Shown one piece after another: positions 25,228 to 35,169 of a stretch of DNA of 64,000 bases. The translations under genes were made by a program, and so were the position numbers. The DNA comes from an uncultured Prevotellaceae bacterium. GTDB taxonomy: Bacteria; Bacteroidota; Bacteroidia; Bacteroidales; Muribaculaceae. The DNA lies in NCBI GenBank assembly GCA_900318345.1, contig ONKD01000001.1, positions 62,001-126,000 on the forward strand, in the 5' to 3' direction. Every line of letters begins with the position of its first letter. Position 1 is the stretch's first letter. Below the pieces are notes generated by a model. The model did not search any database, was not told the origin of the DNA, and saw only the letters and a program-made list of their open reading frames with translations.

Positions 25228-25692
25228 ATGAAGAGGATAATTTTCTGCATGACTGCATTGCTGCTGCTTGCTGCATGTAACAATAAACCGGAGGCTGCTG
25301 ATAACCAGGCAAACGTTGGCGGCAATGAGGCTACCCAGAGCGAGATGCCGGTGGCCAACTCTGATGACGAGGGTCAGACCGAGTGGATTAAACAGACCAC
25401 CATTATGACCTCGAAGCCTATGGTAATTGACTTCTTTGCCACCTGGTGCGGCCCCTGCAAGGAATTGGCACCAGTGCTTGACGAGATTGAGCAAAAGCAC
25501 AAGGGTCAGGTTATTTTCAAGCGTGTGGATGTGGATCAAGAGCCCGAGTTGGCCATGGAATTCCGTGTTGAGGCTGTTCCCACGCTGATGTTTGTAACAC
25601 CCAAGGGTGAGTATCAAACCCTGCTGGGTTATCAAGAAGCACCCGTAATCGAGGCAAAGATTGCCGAGCTGCTCAATCGCAGTACAAAATAA
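25228..25692 (+). CDS. Thioredoxin-fold lipoprotein
   Basis: This 154-residue protein has a lipoprotein signal (LLLLAACNN, lipidated Cys17), an acidic low-complexity linker (about 20-55), and a thioredoxin domain with the redox pair Cys74/Cys77 in WCGPC and the cis-Pro in VEAVPTLMF. It is therefore an envelope-anchored disulfide oxidoreductase facing the periplasm. The partner is unknown. It is the last gene of the B3/B4-YrdC cluster. Confidence 0.9.
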   Translation: MKRIIFCMTALLLLAACNNKPEAADNQANVGGNEATQSEMPVANSDDEGQTEWIKQTTIMTSKPMVIDFFATWCGPCKELAPVLDEIEQKHKGQVIFKRVDVDQEPELAMEFRVEAVPTLMFVTPKGEYQTLLGYQEAPVIEAKIAELLNRSTK

Positions 25693-25755
25693 CTTCTTTT
25701 TTGTCCTATTTGGCACATTAACAAGCATTAAGTTGCGGCATTGTGTTTTTTTTGC

Positions 25756-25763
25756 GAACTTTG
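25756..25763 (+). promoter_or_regulatory. Near-match -7 promoter box for the lpx cluster
   Basis: GAACTTTG matches TAnnTTTG with one mismatch, 40 nt before lpxD. T-rich sequence precedes it. Confidence 0.4.
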
Positions 25764-25803
25764 CAGCCGTTTTTTAAAAGACTAGTCAATATTTAACTAC
25801 ATC

Positions 25804-26820
25804 ATGGAGATTACTGCACAACAACTTGCAGCAATGGTTAACGGCACGGTTGATGGTGATGCATCGGCTGTGATTAACAATTATGCTAAAATCGAGGAAG
25901 CTACGCCAGGTTGCCTGACGTTCCTCGCCAATCCCAAATACACCCATTTCATTTATACAACCCAAGCCTCGGCAGTACTGGTGAGAAAGGACTTTGTCGC
26001 CGAGCAAGAGGTGAAAGCGACGCTCATCCGCGTTGAAGACCCTTACAAGACGTTGGCCGACCTGTTGAATTTTGTCAACAGCCAGCGTCCTGCTAAGCAT
26101 GGCGTTGAGCAACCCATCCACGTGGGTGAAGGCACAACCCTGCCTGATGACGTGTATGTGGGCGCGTTTGCCTACATTGGCGACGGCGTGACCATCGGCA
26201 AGAACGTGAAGATTTACCCTCAAGTTTATGTGGGTGATGGCGTAACCCTGGGTGACGACGTGATTCTGTATCCTGGTGTGAAGATCTATCATGGCTGCCG
26301 CATTGGTAACCGTTGCATCGTGCAGGGCGGAGCTATCATTGGTGGTGACGGATTCGGGTTCGCACCTAAGGAAGATGGCACCTACGAGAAAATCTCCCAG
26401 GTGGGTATTGTCATCCTCGAGGATGATGTGGAAATCGGAGCCAACACAACCATCGATCGCGCTACAATGGGTGCAACGGTGGTCAAGAAGGGCGCTAAAC
26501 TCGATAACCTCATCCAAATCGCTCACAACGTTGAAGTGGGCGAAAGCACCGTCATGGCAGCCCAGGTGGGCGTTGCCGGTTCAACTAAAATCGGTAAGTA
26601 CAACATGGTTGGCGGTCAAGTGGGATTTGCCGGGCACATCACCGTGGGTGACAAGAACGGCATCGGTGCGCAGACCGGTGTGGACAACAGCATCGGCAGC
26701 AACGGCAAGTGGCTGGGTGCTCCCGTGCAGCCTGCCATGGAATTTGCGCGCCAAGTGGTTTATCTGAAGCGCTTGGGCGAGATGTACAGTGACATCAAGG
26801 AGCTGAAAAAGAAGCTTTAA
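25804..26820 (+). CDS. lpxD: UDP-3-O-(3-hydroxyacyl)glucosamine N-acyltransferase LpxD
   Basis: LpxD adds the second (N-linked) hydroxyacyl chain in lipid A synthesis. The 338-residue protein has the N-terminal uridine-binding domain (to about residue 100). The left-handed beta helix of hexapeptide repeats follows, with catalytic His241 in [10 protein letters not shown] (equivalent to E. coli His239) and a C-terminal helix. It is followed by lpxC-fabZ and lpxA, giving three consecutive early lipid A steps in one operon. Confidence 0.97.
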   Translation: MEITAQQLAAMVNGTVDGDASAVINNYAKIEEATPGCLTFLANPKYTHFIYTTQASAVLVRKDFVAEQEVKATLIRVEDPYKTLADLLNFVNSQRPAKHGVEQPIHVGEGTTLPDDVYVGAFAYIGDGVTIGKNVKIYPQVYVGDGVTLGDDVILYPGVKIYHGCRIGNRCIVQGGAIIGGDGFGFAPKEDGTYEKISQVGIVILEDDVEIGANTTIDRATMGATVVKKGAKLDNLIQIAHNVEVGESTVMAAQVGVAGSTKIGKYNMVGGQVGFAGHITVGDKNGIGAQTGVDNSIGSNGKWLGAPVQPAMEFARQVVYLKRLGEMYSDIKELKKKL

Positions 26821-26875
26821 GGCGTTAGGCTTTAGGTATCAGGTGTAAGGTTTTTAGGGAATTGAAATTGATAAT

Positions 26876-28270
26876 ATGAAACAAAAGACACTCAAGAGCG
26901 AGTTTACCGTGAGCGGCAAGGGCCTGCACACGGGACAAATGTCAACTGCGACATTCAAACCCGCTGAGGTGAATACAGGCTATGTGTTCAAACGCATTGA
27001 CATGGAGGGCCAGCCCACCATTCAGGCGCTAGCCGAACACGTTATTGAGACTACACGTGGCACCGTCATTGCCAGCAAGAGCAACAAGGAAGCCCGCGTG
27101 AGCACTATTGAACACGCCATGGCAGCCCTGTATGCTGCGGGCATCGACAACTGCCTCATCGAGGTGAATTGCGGTGAGATACCCATTCTTGACGGCAGTG
27201 CCATCCAGTGGTGCAACGAGATAGAAAAAGTCGGCATTGTTGAGCAAGAGGCCGATAAGGAATACTATGTGGTAAAACAACGCATCAAAGTCGTTGACAA
27301 GGAAACCGGCTCATCACTTATCGTATTGCCTGATGACGATTTCTCAATCGACTGCATGGTTGAGTATGATTCTCCCGTGCTGGGCAACCAGTTCGCATCG
27401 CTGACCGATATCAAACTGTTCAAACAGGAGATTGCCGGCAGCCGCACGTTTGTGTTTGTGCGCGAGGTGCAACCCCTCATCCAACTCAACCTCATCAGGG
27501 GCGGCGACCTGGACAATGCCATTGTCATCTATGACTCGCCCATGAAACAGGAAGACCTTGACCACATGGCCGATGTGATGAATGTGCCTCACAAACCTGC
27601 TGGTGAACTGGGTTACCTCAACAACAAGCCGCTGGCATTCAAGAACGAGCCTGCACGCCACAAGTTGCTTGACGTGCTGGGTGACCTTGCACTGATAGGC
27701 CGCCCGCTGAAGGGTCGCATTGTCGCTACCCGTCCTGGGCATACCATCAACACCCAGCTGTCAAAGAAAATCCGTCAAGAGTTGCGCTACCAGAATGTTC
27801 AGGCCCCCATCTATGACCCGAACAAAGAGCCGTTGTACGACATCAACCAGATACGTGCCATGCTGCCCCATCGCTATCCCATGCTGCTCGTTGACAAAAT
27901 CATCGAGAAAGGCAAGAAACACGTGGTGGGCATAAAGAATGTGACGGTCAACGAGCCGTTCTTCCAGGGGCACTTCCCCCATGAGCCCATCATGCCCGGT
28001 GTGTTGCAGGTCGAGGCCATGGCTCAAGTGGGCGGCATCCTTGTGCTCAGCAGTGTGGAAGATCCCGAGAACTATTCCACCTATTTTCTCAAGATTGACA
28101 ATGTGAAATTCCGCAGCAAGGTCATCCCGGGCGACACGCTCATTTTCCACTTGTCGCTGATGACTCCCATTCGCCGTGGCACTGCCGTGATGAAGGGCTA
28201 TGCTTTTGTTGGCGAGAAGATTGTCACCGAGGCTGAGTTTATGGCTCAAATCGTCAAGAACCCTGTCTAG
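26876..28270 (+). CDS. lpxC-fabZ: Fused LpxC deacetylase / FabZ 3-hydroxyacyl-ACP dehydratase
   Basis: The N-terminal ~305 residues are LpxC, with zinc ligand His80 (STIEHAMAALY), further ligands in HKLLDVLGD (His262, Asp266) and His in RPGHTINTQ. The C-terminal ~145 residues are FabZ, with catalytic His366 (GHFPHEP) and Glu380 (QVEAMAQVGG). LpxC commits UDP-acyl-GlcNAc to lipid A, and FabZ dehydrates 3-hydroxyacyl-ACPs from the same precursor pool. The fusion is characteristic of Bacteroidetes and is one of the strongest taxonomic clues here. A TTAGG-rich spacer (26821-26857) separates it from lpxD. Confidence 0.97.
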   Translation: MKQKTLKSEFTVSGKGLHTGQMSTATFKPAEVNTGYVFKRIDMEGQPTIQALAEHVIETTRGTVIASKSNKEARVSTIEHAMAALYAAGIDNCLIEVNCGEIPILDGSAIQWCNEIEKVGIVEQEADKEYYVVKQRIKVVDKETGSSLIVLPDDDFSIDCMVEYDSPVLGNQFASLTDIKLFKQEIAGSRTFVFVREVQPLIQLNLIRGGDLDNAIVIYDSPMKQEDLDHMADVMNVPHKPAGELGYLNNKPLAFKNEPARHKLLDVLGDLALIGRPLKGRIVATRPGHTINTQLSKKIRQELRYQNVQAPIYDPNKEPLYDINQIRAMLPHRYPMLLVDKIIEKGKKHVVGIKNVTVNEPFFQGHFPHEPIMPGVLQVEAMAQVGGILVLSSVEDPENYSTYFLKIDNVKFRSKVIPGDTLIFHLSLMTPIRRGTAVMKGYAFVGEKIVTEAEFMAQIVKNPV

Positions 28271-28320
28271 GCTTCAGGTCTATTTATTTTAGAAATCAAG
28301 AGTTAGAAAAATAACAGAAT

Positions 28321-29094
28321 ATGAATATTCATCAATTTGCCGTCGTCCATCCCGATGCAAAGCTAGGGGAAGGTGTTGAGATTGGTCCCTTTGTCACCAT
28401 CGATGCCAATGTCGAGATTGGTGCCGGTACACGCATCGACAGCGGTGCCGTTGTGAAAAGTGGCACCCGCATCGGTAAAAACTGCCATATCCACTCTAAT
28501 GCCGTAGTGGGCGATATCCCCCAAGACTTGAAATTCCAAGGCGAAGATACGCTGGCCATCATCGGCGACAACACGGTTATCCGTGAGTTTGTCACCATTC
28601 ATCGTGGCACTGCCTCGAAGGGGAAAACCGTTGTGGGCGACAACTGCCTGATTATGGCCTACTGCCATGTGGCACACGATTGTGTTGTGGGCAATCACGT
28701 CATCATGTCCAACTCGGGCCAGCTGGCAGGCGAAGTGGTTGTTGACGATTGGGCCATCATTGGTGGCGGCGCGCTTGTACATCAGTTCACGCGCATCGGT
28801 TGCCACGTGATGATTCAAGGCGGCGCACTTGTCAACAAGGATATTCCTCCCTATTGCATGGCGGCACGCTACCCCATCGCCTATGAGGGTGTGAACAAGG
28901 TGGGCTTGCATCGTCGCGGCTATACCAGCGAACAGATTGACGCCATTGCCGACGTTTACCGCACGATCTATGACTCGGGCATGAATATCACGCAATCGCT
29001 CATTGAGGTAGAAAAACTGCCCGAGAGCCCAGAGCGAGACATCATTTACAACTTTGTGAAAGGCAGCACACGCGGCATTGTGCGCAAGCCGTGA
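28321..29094 (+). CDS. lpxA: UDP-N-acetylglucosamine acyltransferase LpxA
   Basis: LpxA performs the first acylation of UDP-GlcNAc in lipid A synthesis. This 257-residue beta-helix protein has many hexapeptide repeats and catalytic His119 in CHVAHDCVVGN. The C-terminal helical part contains VGLHRRGYTSEQI. It is last in the lpx operon and is followed by a strong bidirectional terminator. Confidence 0.96.
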   Translation: MNIHQFAVVHPDAKLGEGVEIGPFVTIDANVEIGAGTRIDSGAVVKSGTRIGKNCHIHSNAVVGDIPQDLKFQGEDTLAIIGDNTVIREFVTIHRGTASKGKTVVGDNCLIMAYCHVAHDCVVGNHVIMSNSGQLAGEVVVDDWAIIGGGALVHQFTRIGCHVMIQGGALVNKDIPPYCMAARYPIAYEGVNKVGLHRRGYTSEQIDAIADVYRTIYDSGMNITQSLIEVEKLPESPERDIIYNFVKGSTRGIVRKP

Positions 29095-29120
29095 ATATTT
29101 GAAAATAGCACAGGTGAAAT

Positions 29121-29168
29121 AACAAATTACGCGGGAGTATCAGTAACTGAACTCTCGCGTAATTTGTT
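29121..29168. terminator. Strong bidirectional terminator between lpxA and the TPR gene
   Basis: AACAAATTACGCGGGAGT pairs with ACTCTCGCGTAATTTGTT over 18 bp (one G-U) around a 12-nt loop. It is A/T-rich at both ends and placed between two convergent genes. Confidence 0.75.
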
Positions 29169-29187
29169 TTATCGTACCCTCAAACAA

Positions 29188-30432
29188 TCATTGATTCTGG
29201 TTCTCGATGGCCTGGAGTTTTTGAGCCTCACCCAACTTATAGTATATGTCACGCAGGGCGTTGACAAGTTCCTCGTTGTTGGGGTTAAGCTTATAGGATT
29301 TCTCTAGATAAGGTAAGGCCTCGCGATAAATGGGGTTCACCATATCGGCCAAACGCTTGCCATACAAGCGACTGTTTTGCCGTGTCTCTTGCGCTTTATT
29401 GTAGAAGAAACGCCCCACGTTGAACTGGCCGCTGGCATTGCTGTCATTTAACTCGATGCAGCGCTGATAATAGGGCAATGCCTCGTAGATGCTCTCCTGG
29501 CTCTCGATGACCAGTCCCTTGAGGTTGAGCAACTCGTCATCATTGGGATTGCCGTCCATCGCCTCATCAAGAAGGTCGTTAGCGCCACTGTAGTCCTCAC
29601 GGTTGACAAAGTCGTTAATGAGGATGCGGATGTATTGTGGATCACTGGTGCCAAACTTGATAAAGGCTTCCCATGCCAGTCTTACCACCTCGGTCTCATT
29701 GCCCAGATCACTCAAGCAAACGAGCGCGTAATCGTAGGCCTCCTTGCGGGAATAGCCACCATGCCTGGCCATGCAAAAAAGGCGTACGGCATCAATGGTA
29801 TCGCCCTTTTGCCATGCGGCAATGCCCTGGTAATAACGTACCTCGGCCACCAAACTGTCAGGCTTTAGCCAGCGAGGATCATCAACCCGGGCAGCCATTT
29901 TGCAGTAGTCGTCCCAAGCCTTATAGGCTCCGTTCCAATCTTTGATGTTATAGAGTTCGCTACCCACAATGCGGTAATCATCGTGATGGCTAATCAGACG
30001 ATTGACCACGTCATGACTATATTTGGTTTTGAACTTGGGGCGCTTGGTTTTCTTATCAATAACGGGTTGCGCTTTCTTGTCAACAATAAATACAGTGTCC
30101 AGCTGAAGGGCCGTCATGGCATAATCATAGGCATCGATCAACGTGTAACCCATGGCCTTAGAATCAATCTTTTTACCCACGCGGCGGTTGTCCATGTATT
30201 TGTCATACTGCTCAATCTTGATGCGGTTGGCCAGCGCCCATGTTTCGGCGCGCTCGCGCGTCTCTTCGTGAGTGAGTGCAGGCTGCAGTTTCTTGAAGGC
30301 CTTATTATAGCTGTCGACAGTCATCGTGAGCCCACTGGCGGCTTTGTTGGCCTCCTTGACTAATGACTGTTGCGCGGCACTGTTAAACGCAAGCATCACC
30401 GCAGTTATTGTTATGATCGCAATCCGTTTCAA
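29188..30432 (-). CDS. Secreted TPR-repeat protein (paralogue 2), probable TTG start
   Basis: This protein of about 414 residues has a signal peptide (KRIAIITITAVMLAFNSAAQ) and then helical TPR-like repeats, clearest in EALPYYQRCIELNDSNASGQ and REALPYLEKSYKLNPNNEE. In-frame ATGs upstream (30546, 30477) lie before or at the TAATTTTG box (30465-30472). The first start after the box that keeps the signal peptide is TTG at 30432. It is paralogous to the gene at 30572-31741, with the same layout and a common KTKYSxD segment. Envelope protein-protein interaction is inferred. Confidence 0.78.
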   Translation of the reverse strand: MKRIAIITITAVMLAFNSAAQQSLVKEANKAASGLTMTVDSYNKAFKKLQPALTHEETRERAETWALANRIKIEQYDKYMDNRRVGKKIDSKAMGYTLIDAYDYAMTALQLDTVFIVDKKAQPVIDKKTKRPKFKTKYSHDVVNRLISHHDDYRIVGSELYNIKDWNGAYKAWDDYCKMAARVDDPRWLKPDSLVAEVRYYQGIAAWQKGDTIDAVRLFCMARHGGYSRKEAYDYALVCLSDLGNETEVVRLAWEAFIKFGTSDPQYIRILINDFVNREDYSGANDLLDEAMDGNPNDDELLNLKGLVIESQESIYEALPYYQRCIELNDSNASGQFNVGRFFYNKAQETRQNSRLYGKRLADMVNPIYREALPYLEKSYKLNPNNEELVNALRDIYYKLGEAQKLQAIENQNQ

Positions 30433-30464
30433 AATAATATTTACTCTATAATGGAAATCGGCCG

Positions 30465-30472
30465 CAAAATTA
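30465..30472 (-). promoter_or_regulatory. -7 promoter box for TPR paralogue 2
   Basis: The minus strand reads TAATTTTG. It decides the start of the downstream gene, as longer frames would begin before the transcript. Confidence 0.6.
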
Positions 30473-30512
30473 GGCATTTTTCCTATCCCGTGCAACACTG
30501 ATGAGAAATATT

Positions 30513-30544
30513 GCGGGTGGTGAGACAACTGCCACACCACCCGC
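30513..30544 (-). terminator. Hairpin between the two TPR genes
   Basis: GCGGGTGGTG pairs perfectly with CACCACCCGC around a 12-nt loop, 28 bp after the stop of TPR paralogue 1 and before the promoter of paralogue 2. The 3' flank on the minus strand is only mildly U-rich (AATATTTC). Confidence 0.6.
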
Positions 30545-30571
30545 ATCAGGTTTTAAAATTCAATCACTCAA

Positions 30572-31741
30572 TTACTTCACGCCCATAACCTCAAACTTGT
30601 AGAGGATGTCGTCGAGGACGTTCTTGGCCTTATTGTCACCCTCGGTGTTGAGATTGATAGCCTTCTGGAGGAAGGGAATAGCCTCGTCATAGATGGGCTT
30701 GATCTTGGGAACGAGCTCCTTGTTGGTGGCGTTGGGATTCTCGTCGATAATCTTCTGAGCTTGGAGGTAGAGGCAACGGCCAACATCAAAGAATGCGTTA
30801 GCATAGTTGGGATCAACCTCGGCAGCCTTGCGGTAGAACGGCAGGGCAGCGTCGACACCATCCTTCAGCTCCATGGTAAAGCCCATGATGTCGTGCAGGA
30901 CAGCATTGTCAGGATCGGAGCTGAGGGCATTCTCGATGAAGCTCTTAGCCTTGTCAAACTCGTTCTTGTCAAGCATAGTCTGAACCATGTTGGCAAGCGA
31001 TGAGGTCTGGAAGCCAACAATATTGTCATCGGCATAACCCATCTTGCGAGCCTTGGTGAAGTTCTCATATGCATCGGCAAAATCTTTGGCCTGATACTGA
31101 GCGTAGGCCTGGAAGAAACGCACCTGGCCGAGCACGCTGTCGGCAGGAGCTACGCCATTGGCGATAGCAAAGGGAGCGCGAGCGATGTCAACATAGTTAC
31201 CATAGGCAGCAGCGGCACTAGCCCAAGCTTCAGCGGCTTTAGCTTCATCGGTGATCTCAGAAGCTTGCTGCAGATAGACGTTACCAGCGTTAGCGATGTC
31301 ACCCATGTGGGCGGTGAGGGCGCCGATGATGTCCTTGCTGTATTTGGTCTTGATTTTCTTGCTACCGTCCTTGTTGAGCTTGGGAGCACCGTTCTTGTCC
31401 ACCTCGACAACACTGTCAAGGGGCAATGCAGTCTGATAGAACTCATAGGCAGCGCTCAGGATCTCATTCATCATGTTTTCATCAACCGGCTGTCCGAGAG
31501 ATTTGGCACCAAACATCGTGTCATACAAGCCAAAAGCGGCTTTACCTGCGGTGTACCATGTGAGCACGTCTTTAGCGCTCTCAGGGTTCATGAGAGCAGG
31601 CTCAATGGCCTGTAACACCTCGGCATAGGCCTGAGGATTACCAGTTCCAACTTTCTTGGAGAGGTCTTTCACGAGGCTCATCTGAGCCGATGCGCCGAAG
31701 GCCATGATGGCAGCAGCGGCGAAAAGAATCATCTTTTTCAT
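30572..31741 (-). CDS. Secreted TPR-repeat protein (paralogue 1)
   Basis: This 389-residue protein starts at the ATG 31741 (MKKMILFAAAAIMAFGASAQ signal peptide); a TTG 12 bp upstream is disfavoured. The rest is Ala-rich helical TPR-like sequence, with repeats such as AYENFTKARKMGYADD and AALPFYRKAAEVDPNYANAF. It lies 31 bp after the gyrA stop and is probably read from the gyrA promoter. It is paralogous to the next gene. No enzymatic motif was seen; a periplasmic scaffold is inferred. Confidence 0.82.
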   Translation of the reverse strand: MKKMILFAAAAIMAFGASAQMSLVKDLSKKVGTGNPQAYAEVLQAIEPALMNPESAKDVLTWYTAGKAAFGLYDTMFGAKSLGQPVDENMMNEILSAAYEFYQTALPLDSVVEVDKNGAPKLNKDGSKKIKTKYSKDIIGALTAHMGDIANAGNVYLQQASEITDEAKAAEAWASAAAAYGNYVDIARAPFAIANGVAPADSVLGQVRFFQAYAQYQAKDFADAYENFTKARKMGYADDNIVGFQTSSLANMVQTMLDKNEFDKAKSFIENALSSDPDNAVLHDIMGFTMELKDGVDAALPFYRKAAEVDPNYANAFFDVGRCLYLQAQKIIDENPNATNKELVPKIKPIYDEAIPFLQKAINLNTEGDNKAKNVLDDILYKFEVMGVK

Positions 31742-31772
31742 TTTTCTTAACAATTAAAGCTGTTTATAATGT

Positions 31773-34334
31773 TTATTCATTCTCATTTTGTTGTTCATCG
31801 TTTGTGTCCTCGGATGGCTCGATGTTCTTGGAGATCTCGGAGTTCTCGGGAATCTCGCTGAAGGCATCACGAACGCCCTCCTCGTCGGTGGTCTCGGGCT
31901 CGGTATCAACCTTGCAAACGCTTGCTATCTCGTCGTTTTTCTTCTCAAGATTGATGAGCCTTACACCCTGTGTTGCTCGTCCCACGACACGCAATGAGCT
32001 AACCCGTAGCCTGATGGCGATGCCGCTCTTGTTGATGATGACAAGGTCGTTATCGTCATTCACATTCTTAATTGCAATTAGCTTGCCAGTTTTAGCAGTG
32101 ATGTTAATGGTTTTAACACCTTTGCCGCCACGGTTAGTGACACGGTAGTCCTCAAGGGCACTGCGCTTGCCCATTCCTTGCTCAGAAACGACGAGCACAT
32201 TATCGCGCGTGCCGGCACGCATGCAAATCATGCCAATCACCTCGTCGCCCTCGCTCAGGGTCATACCCTTGACACCGGTAGCGGTGCGTCCCATGGCACG
32301 AACCTTGGTCTCGGAGAAGCGGATTGCGTAGCCCTTGCTATTAGCCAAAATGACCTCGCTATTGCCCTCGGTGAGGATTGCGCCCACGAGTTGGTCGTCC
32401 TCGGCGATGTTGAGGGCGCGAACACCGTTGGCACGGGTACGTGAATAAGCACTAAGGCTCGTGCGCTTGACAATACCATTCTTAGTAGCAAATACGATAT
32501 AATGTGACTGGTTGTACTCGGGATCGGTAAGAGCCGTGGCACGAACAAATGCCAAGATGCGGTTCTCGGCATCCAGATTCAACAGATTCTGGATAGCACG
32601 TCCCTTGCTGTTCTTGGTGCCCTCGGGAATTTCAAACACACGCAGCCAGAAGCAGCGGCCCGTTGCGGTGAAGAACAGCATATAGTTATGGTTGGTGGCC
32701 TCGTAAACATACTCGATGAAATCCTCATCGCGTGTGTCACTGCCCTTGGCCCCCACTCCACCACGCGCCTGGGCGCGGTATTCCTTGAGCGGAGTGCGCT
32801 TGATATAACCGAAGTGGGAGATGGTGATGATCATGGGATCGTCGCTGTAGAAGTCCTCAGCGTTCATCTCCTCACTGGAATATTCGATTTGTGTGCGGCG
32901 CTCGTCACCGAACTTCTCTTTGACCTCGATAAGCTCCTGCTCAATGACCTTGCGGCACTCGGCAGGATCGTCAAGGATAGCCTGCAACTGCTCGATGGTC
33001 TTGCGAACCTCGGCCAACTCGTTGTGGAGTTTCTCCTGCTCCAGTCCGGTGAGCTGACGCAGACGCATCTCGACGATGGCGCGTGCCTGAACCTCGGTGA
33101 GGCTGAAGCGCTCCATCAGGCGCTGGATGGCATGTTCGGTCGACTCACTGCTCTTGATGATGGCAATCACCTCATCAATGTTGTCGCTGGCGATAATGAG
33201 GCCCTCCAGGATATGGGCACGCTCCTGAGCTTTCTTCAGGTCAAAACGGGTGCGGCGAATGACCACCTCGTGGCGATGTTCCAGGAAGTGCTGGAGTAAC
33301 TGCTTGAGGTTGAGCAACTGGGGTCGTCCGTTAACCAAGCACACGTTATTCACGCTGAATGATGACTGCAACTCGGTCATCTTGTACAGCTTGTTGAGCA
33401 GCACATTGGGGTTGAAATCCTTTTTCACATCAATGACGATGCGCATGCCGTGGCGGTCGCTCTCGTCGTTGATGTCGCTGATGCCGTCAATCTTCTTTTC
33501 CTCGACCAGGCGGGCGATGTTTTCGATGAGGTCCTTCTTGTTGACATTATAAGGGATCTCGTTAACGACGATGCGTTCGTGGTTGCGATCGGTCTCGATC
33601 TCGGCCTTAGCACGCACAACAATGCGTCCGCGACCTGTCTCAAAGGCGTCTTTCACGCCCTGGTAACCGTAGATGATACCTCCTGTGGGGAAGTCGGGAG
33701 CCTTGATGTAGCTCATCAGGTCGCTCACTTCCATCTCGGGGTCCTCGAGCAAGGCCAGACAGCCATCGATGCACTCACCCAGGTTGTGGGGAGCCATGTT
33801 GGTCGCCATACCCACCGCGATACCCGTTGCGCCGTTCACCAGCAGGTTGGGAATGCGGGTAGGCAGCACTGAGGGCTCCTCGAGTGTGTTATCAAAGTTA
33901 GGCACAAAGTCCACGGTGTCCTTGTCCATGTCTTCCATCATGCTCTCGCCCATCTTGTCGAGACGCACCTCGGTGTAACGCATGGCAGCGGGGCTGTCAC
34001 CGTCGACCGAACCGAAGTTACCCTGGCCATCGACCAGCGGGTAGCGCATAGCCCAATCCTGGGCCAGACGAACCATAGCAAGGTAAACCGACGAGTCGCC
34101 GTGAGGATGGTACTTACCAAGCACGTCACCCACGATACGTGCCGATTTCTTGTAGGCAGCATTGGAATAGTTGCGTAACTTGTCCATGCCGAAGAGTACC
34201 CTGCGGTGCACCGGCTTGAAGCCGTCGCGCACATCGGGTAGCGCACGCGAAACGATGACCGACATCGAATAATCGATGTAGCTGGACTTCATTTCGTTCT
34301 CAATGTTGATCTCTAAAATTCGATCGTTATCCAT
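31773..34334 (-). CDS. gyrA: DNA gyrase subunit A
   Basis: GyrA is the DNA-cleaving subunit of gyrase. The 853-residue protein has the winged-helix and tower region with catalytic Tyr120 ([10 protein letters not shown]), a coiled-coil arm, and a C-terminal beta-pinwheel. The gyrase-specific GyrA box ([10 protein letters not shown] type) and an acidic tail ending in DEQQNENE are present. In the quinolone region ([10 protein letters not shown]) Ser81 equals E. coli Ser83, while the Asp87 position is Leu85, a non-acidic residue as I recall from other Bacteroidales. The leader is about 90 nt. Two TPR genes follow on the same strand. Confidence 0.97.
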   Translation of the reverse strand: MDNDRILEINIENEMKSSYIDYSMSVIVSRALPDVRDGFKPVHRRVLFGMDKLRNYSNAAYKKSARIVGDVLGKYHPHGDSSVYLAMVRLAQDWAMRYPLVDGQGNFGSVDGDSPAAMRYTEVRLDKMGESMMEDMDKDTVDFVPNFDNTLEEPSVLPTRIPNLLVNGATGIAVGMATNMAPHNLGECIDGCLALLEDPEMEVSDLMSYIKAPDFPTGGIIYGYQGVKDAFETGRGRIVVRAKAEIETDRNHERIVVNEIPYNVNKKDLIENIARLVEEKKIDGISDINDESDRHGMRIVIDVKKDFNPNVLLNKLYKMTELQSSFSVNNVCLVNGRPQLLNLKQLLQHFLEHRHEVVIRRTRFDLKKAQERAHILEGLIIASDNIDEVIAIIKSSESTEHAIQRLMERFSLTEVQARAIVEMRLRQLTGLEQEKLHNELAEVRKTIEQLQAILDDPAECRKVIEQELIEVKEKFGDERRTQIEYSSEEMNAEDFYSDDPMIITISHFGYIKRTPLKEYRAQARGGVGAKGSDTRDEDFIEYVYEATNHNYMLFFTATGRCFWLRVFEIPEGTKNSKGRAIQNLLNLDAENRILAFVRATALTDPEYNQSHYIVFATKNGIVKRTSLSAYSRTRANGVRALNIAEDDQLVGAILTEGNSEVILANSKGYAIRFSETKVRAMGRTATGVKGMTLSEGDEVIGMICMRAGTRDNVLVVSEQGMGKRSALEDYRVTNRGGKGVKTINITAKTGKLIAIKNVNDDNDLVIINKSGIAIRLRVSSLRVVGRATQGVRLINLEKKNDEIASVCKVDTEPETTDEEGVRDAFSEIPENSEISKNIEPSEDTNDEQQNENE

Positions 34335-34429
34335 TTTTCTTGTAGTTTATAAATCTCTCGCGGGCACCGCACGGCAGGCAAAACTCCGCCCCAGTCTCGC
34401 ACGAATGCCACGACATTAGGTTTAACCTA

Positions 34430-34437
34430 CAAATTTA
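34430..34437 (-). promoter_or_regulatory. -7 promoter box for gyrA
   Basis: The minus strand reads TAAATTTG, about 95 nt before the gyrA ATG, giving one of the longer leaders in the window. Confidence 0.5.
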
Positions 34438-34543
34438 CGCTATTTATTTCAATTGTCGGCTCGTTTTGAGCGACTTTTTGACTGATTTGAAGATAAAATG
34501 TTTAATCGCAGGTCGATTTTTTGAAAAATAAAGAAACAAGCAC

Positions 34544-34551
34544 TACTTTTG
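34544..34551 (+). promoter_or_regulatory. -7 promoter box for the exonuclease gene
   Basis: TACTTTTG matches TAnnTTTG, 19 nt before the ATG at 34571. Confidence 0.55.
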
Positions 34552-34570
34552 CAGCATTACAATCCGTTTC

Positions 34571-35083
34571 ATGAAGAATTTTGCCGCCATCGATTTTGAG
34601 ACCGCCAACAGCGAGCGCACCAGCGTTTGCGCGGTAGGTGTGGTCATTGTGCGCGACGGCGCTATTGTGGACCGTTTCTACTCACTGATCCAACCCGAGC
34701 CCAACTACTACAGCTACTGGTGCCAGCGCGTTCATGGTTTGGGCCCGTGGGACACCGATGACGCTCCCGTCTTTCCCCACGTGTGGGCCATAATTGAGCC
34801 GCTCATCGAGGGGTTGCCGCTAGTGGCCCACAACAAGAGTTTTGACGAGAGTTGCCTCAAGGCGGTCTTTCGCTGCTACCAGATGGACTATCCAGATTAT
34901 AAGTTCTACTGCACATGCCTAGCAGCTAAGCGCCAGCTCAAGCAATTACCTAACCATCAGTTACACACTGTGGCAGCCTATTGCGGCTATGACCTTGTCA
35001 ATCACCACAATGCTCTCGCCGATGCCGAGGCATGCGCCCACATCGCCCTGCAACTCTTCTCAAACGATAGTGACAACGTGTAG
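34571..35083 (+). CDS. DEDDh-family 3'-5' exonuclease (DnaQ-like)
   Basis: This 170-residue single-domain protein has the DEDDh signature: Asp8 and Glu10 (AAIDFETANS), an Asp in AHNKSFDESCL, and the final His and Asp in HNALADAEA. It resembles the exonuclease domain of polymerase III epsilon and RNase T-type enzymes, but carries no polymerase-binding tail. A proofreading, repair or RNA role is possible. It is convergent with dnaA. Confidence 0.85.
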   Translation: MKNFAAIDFETANSERTSVCAVGVVIVRDGAIVDRFYSLIQPEPNYYSYWCQRVHGLGPWDTDDAPVFPHVWAIIEPLIEGLPLVAHNKSFDESCLKAVFRCYQMDYPDYKFYCTCLAAKRQLKQLPNHQLHTVAAYCGYDLVNHHNALADAEACAHIALQLFSNDSDNV

Positions 35084-35103
35084 GGATTGTTCCAACCAGA
35101 TAT

Positions 35104-35139
35104 GTAAAAAGCAAGGCGCACCGTGGAGAGGCACGCCCT
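35104..35139 (-). terminator. Terminator after dnaA
   Basis: On the minus strand AGGGCGTGCC pairs with GGTGCGCCTT (10 bp with wobbles) around a 7-nt loop and is followed by GCTTTTTA. Confidence 0.65.
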
Positions 35140-35169
35140 GACAAAGATTTCTTTGACTTATTGATATAG

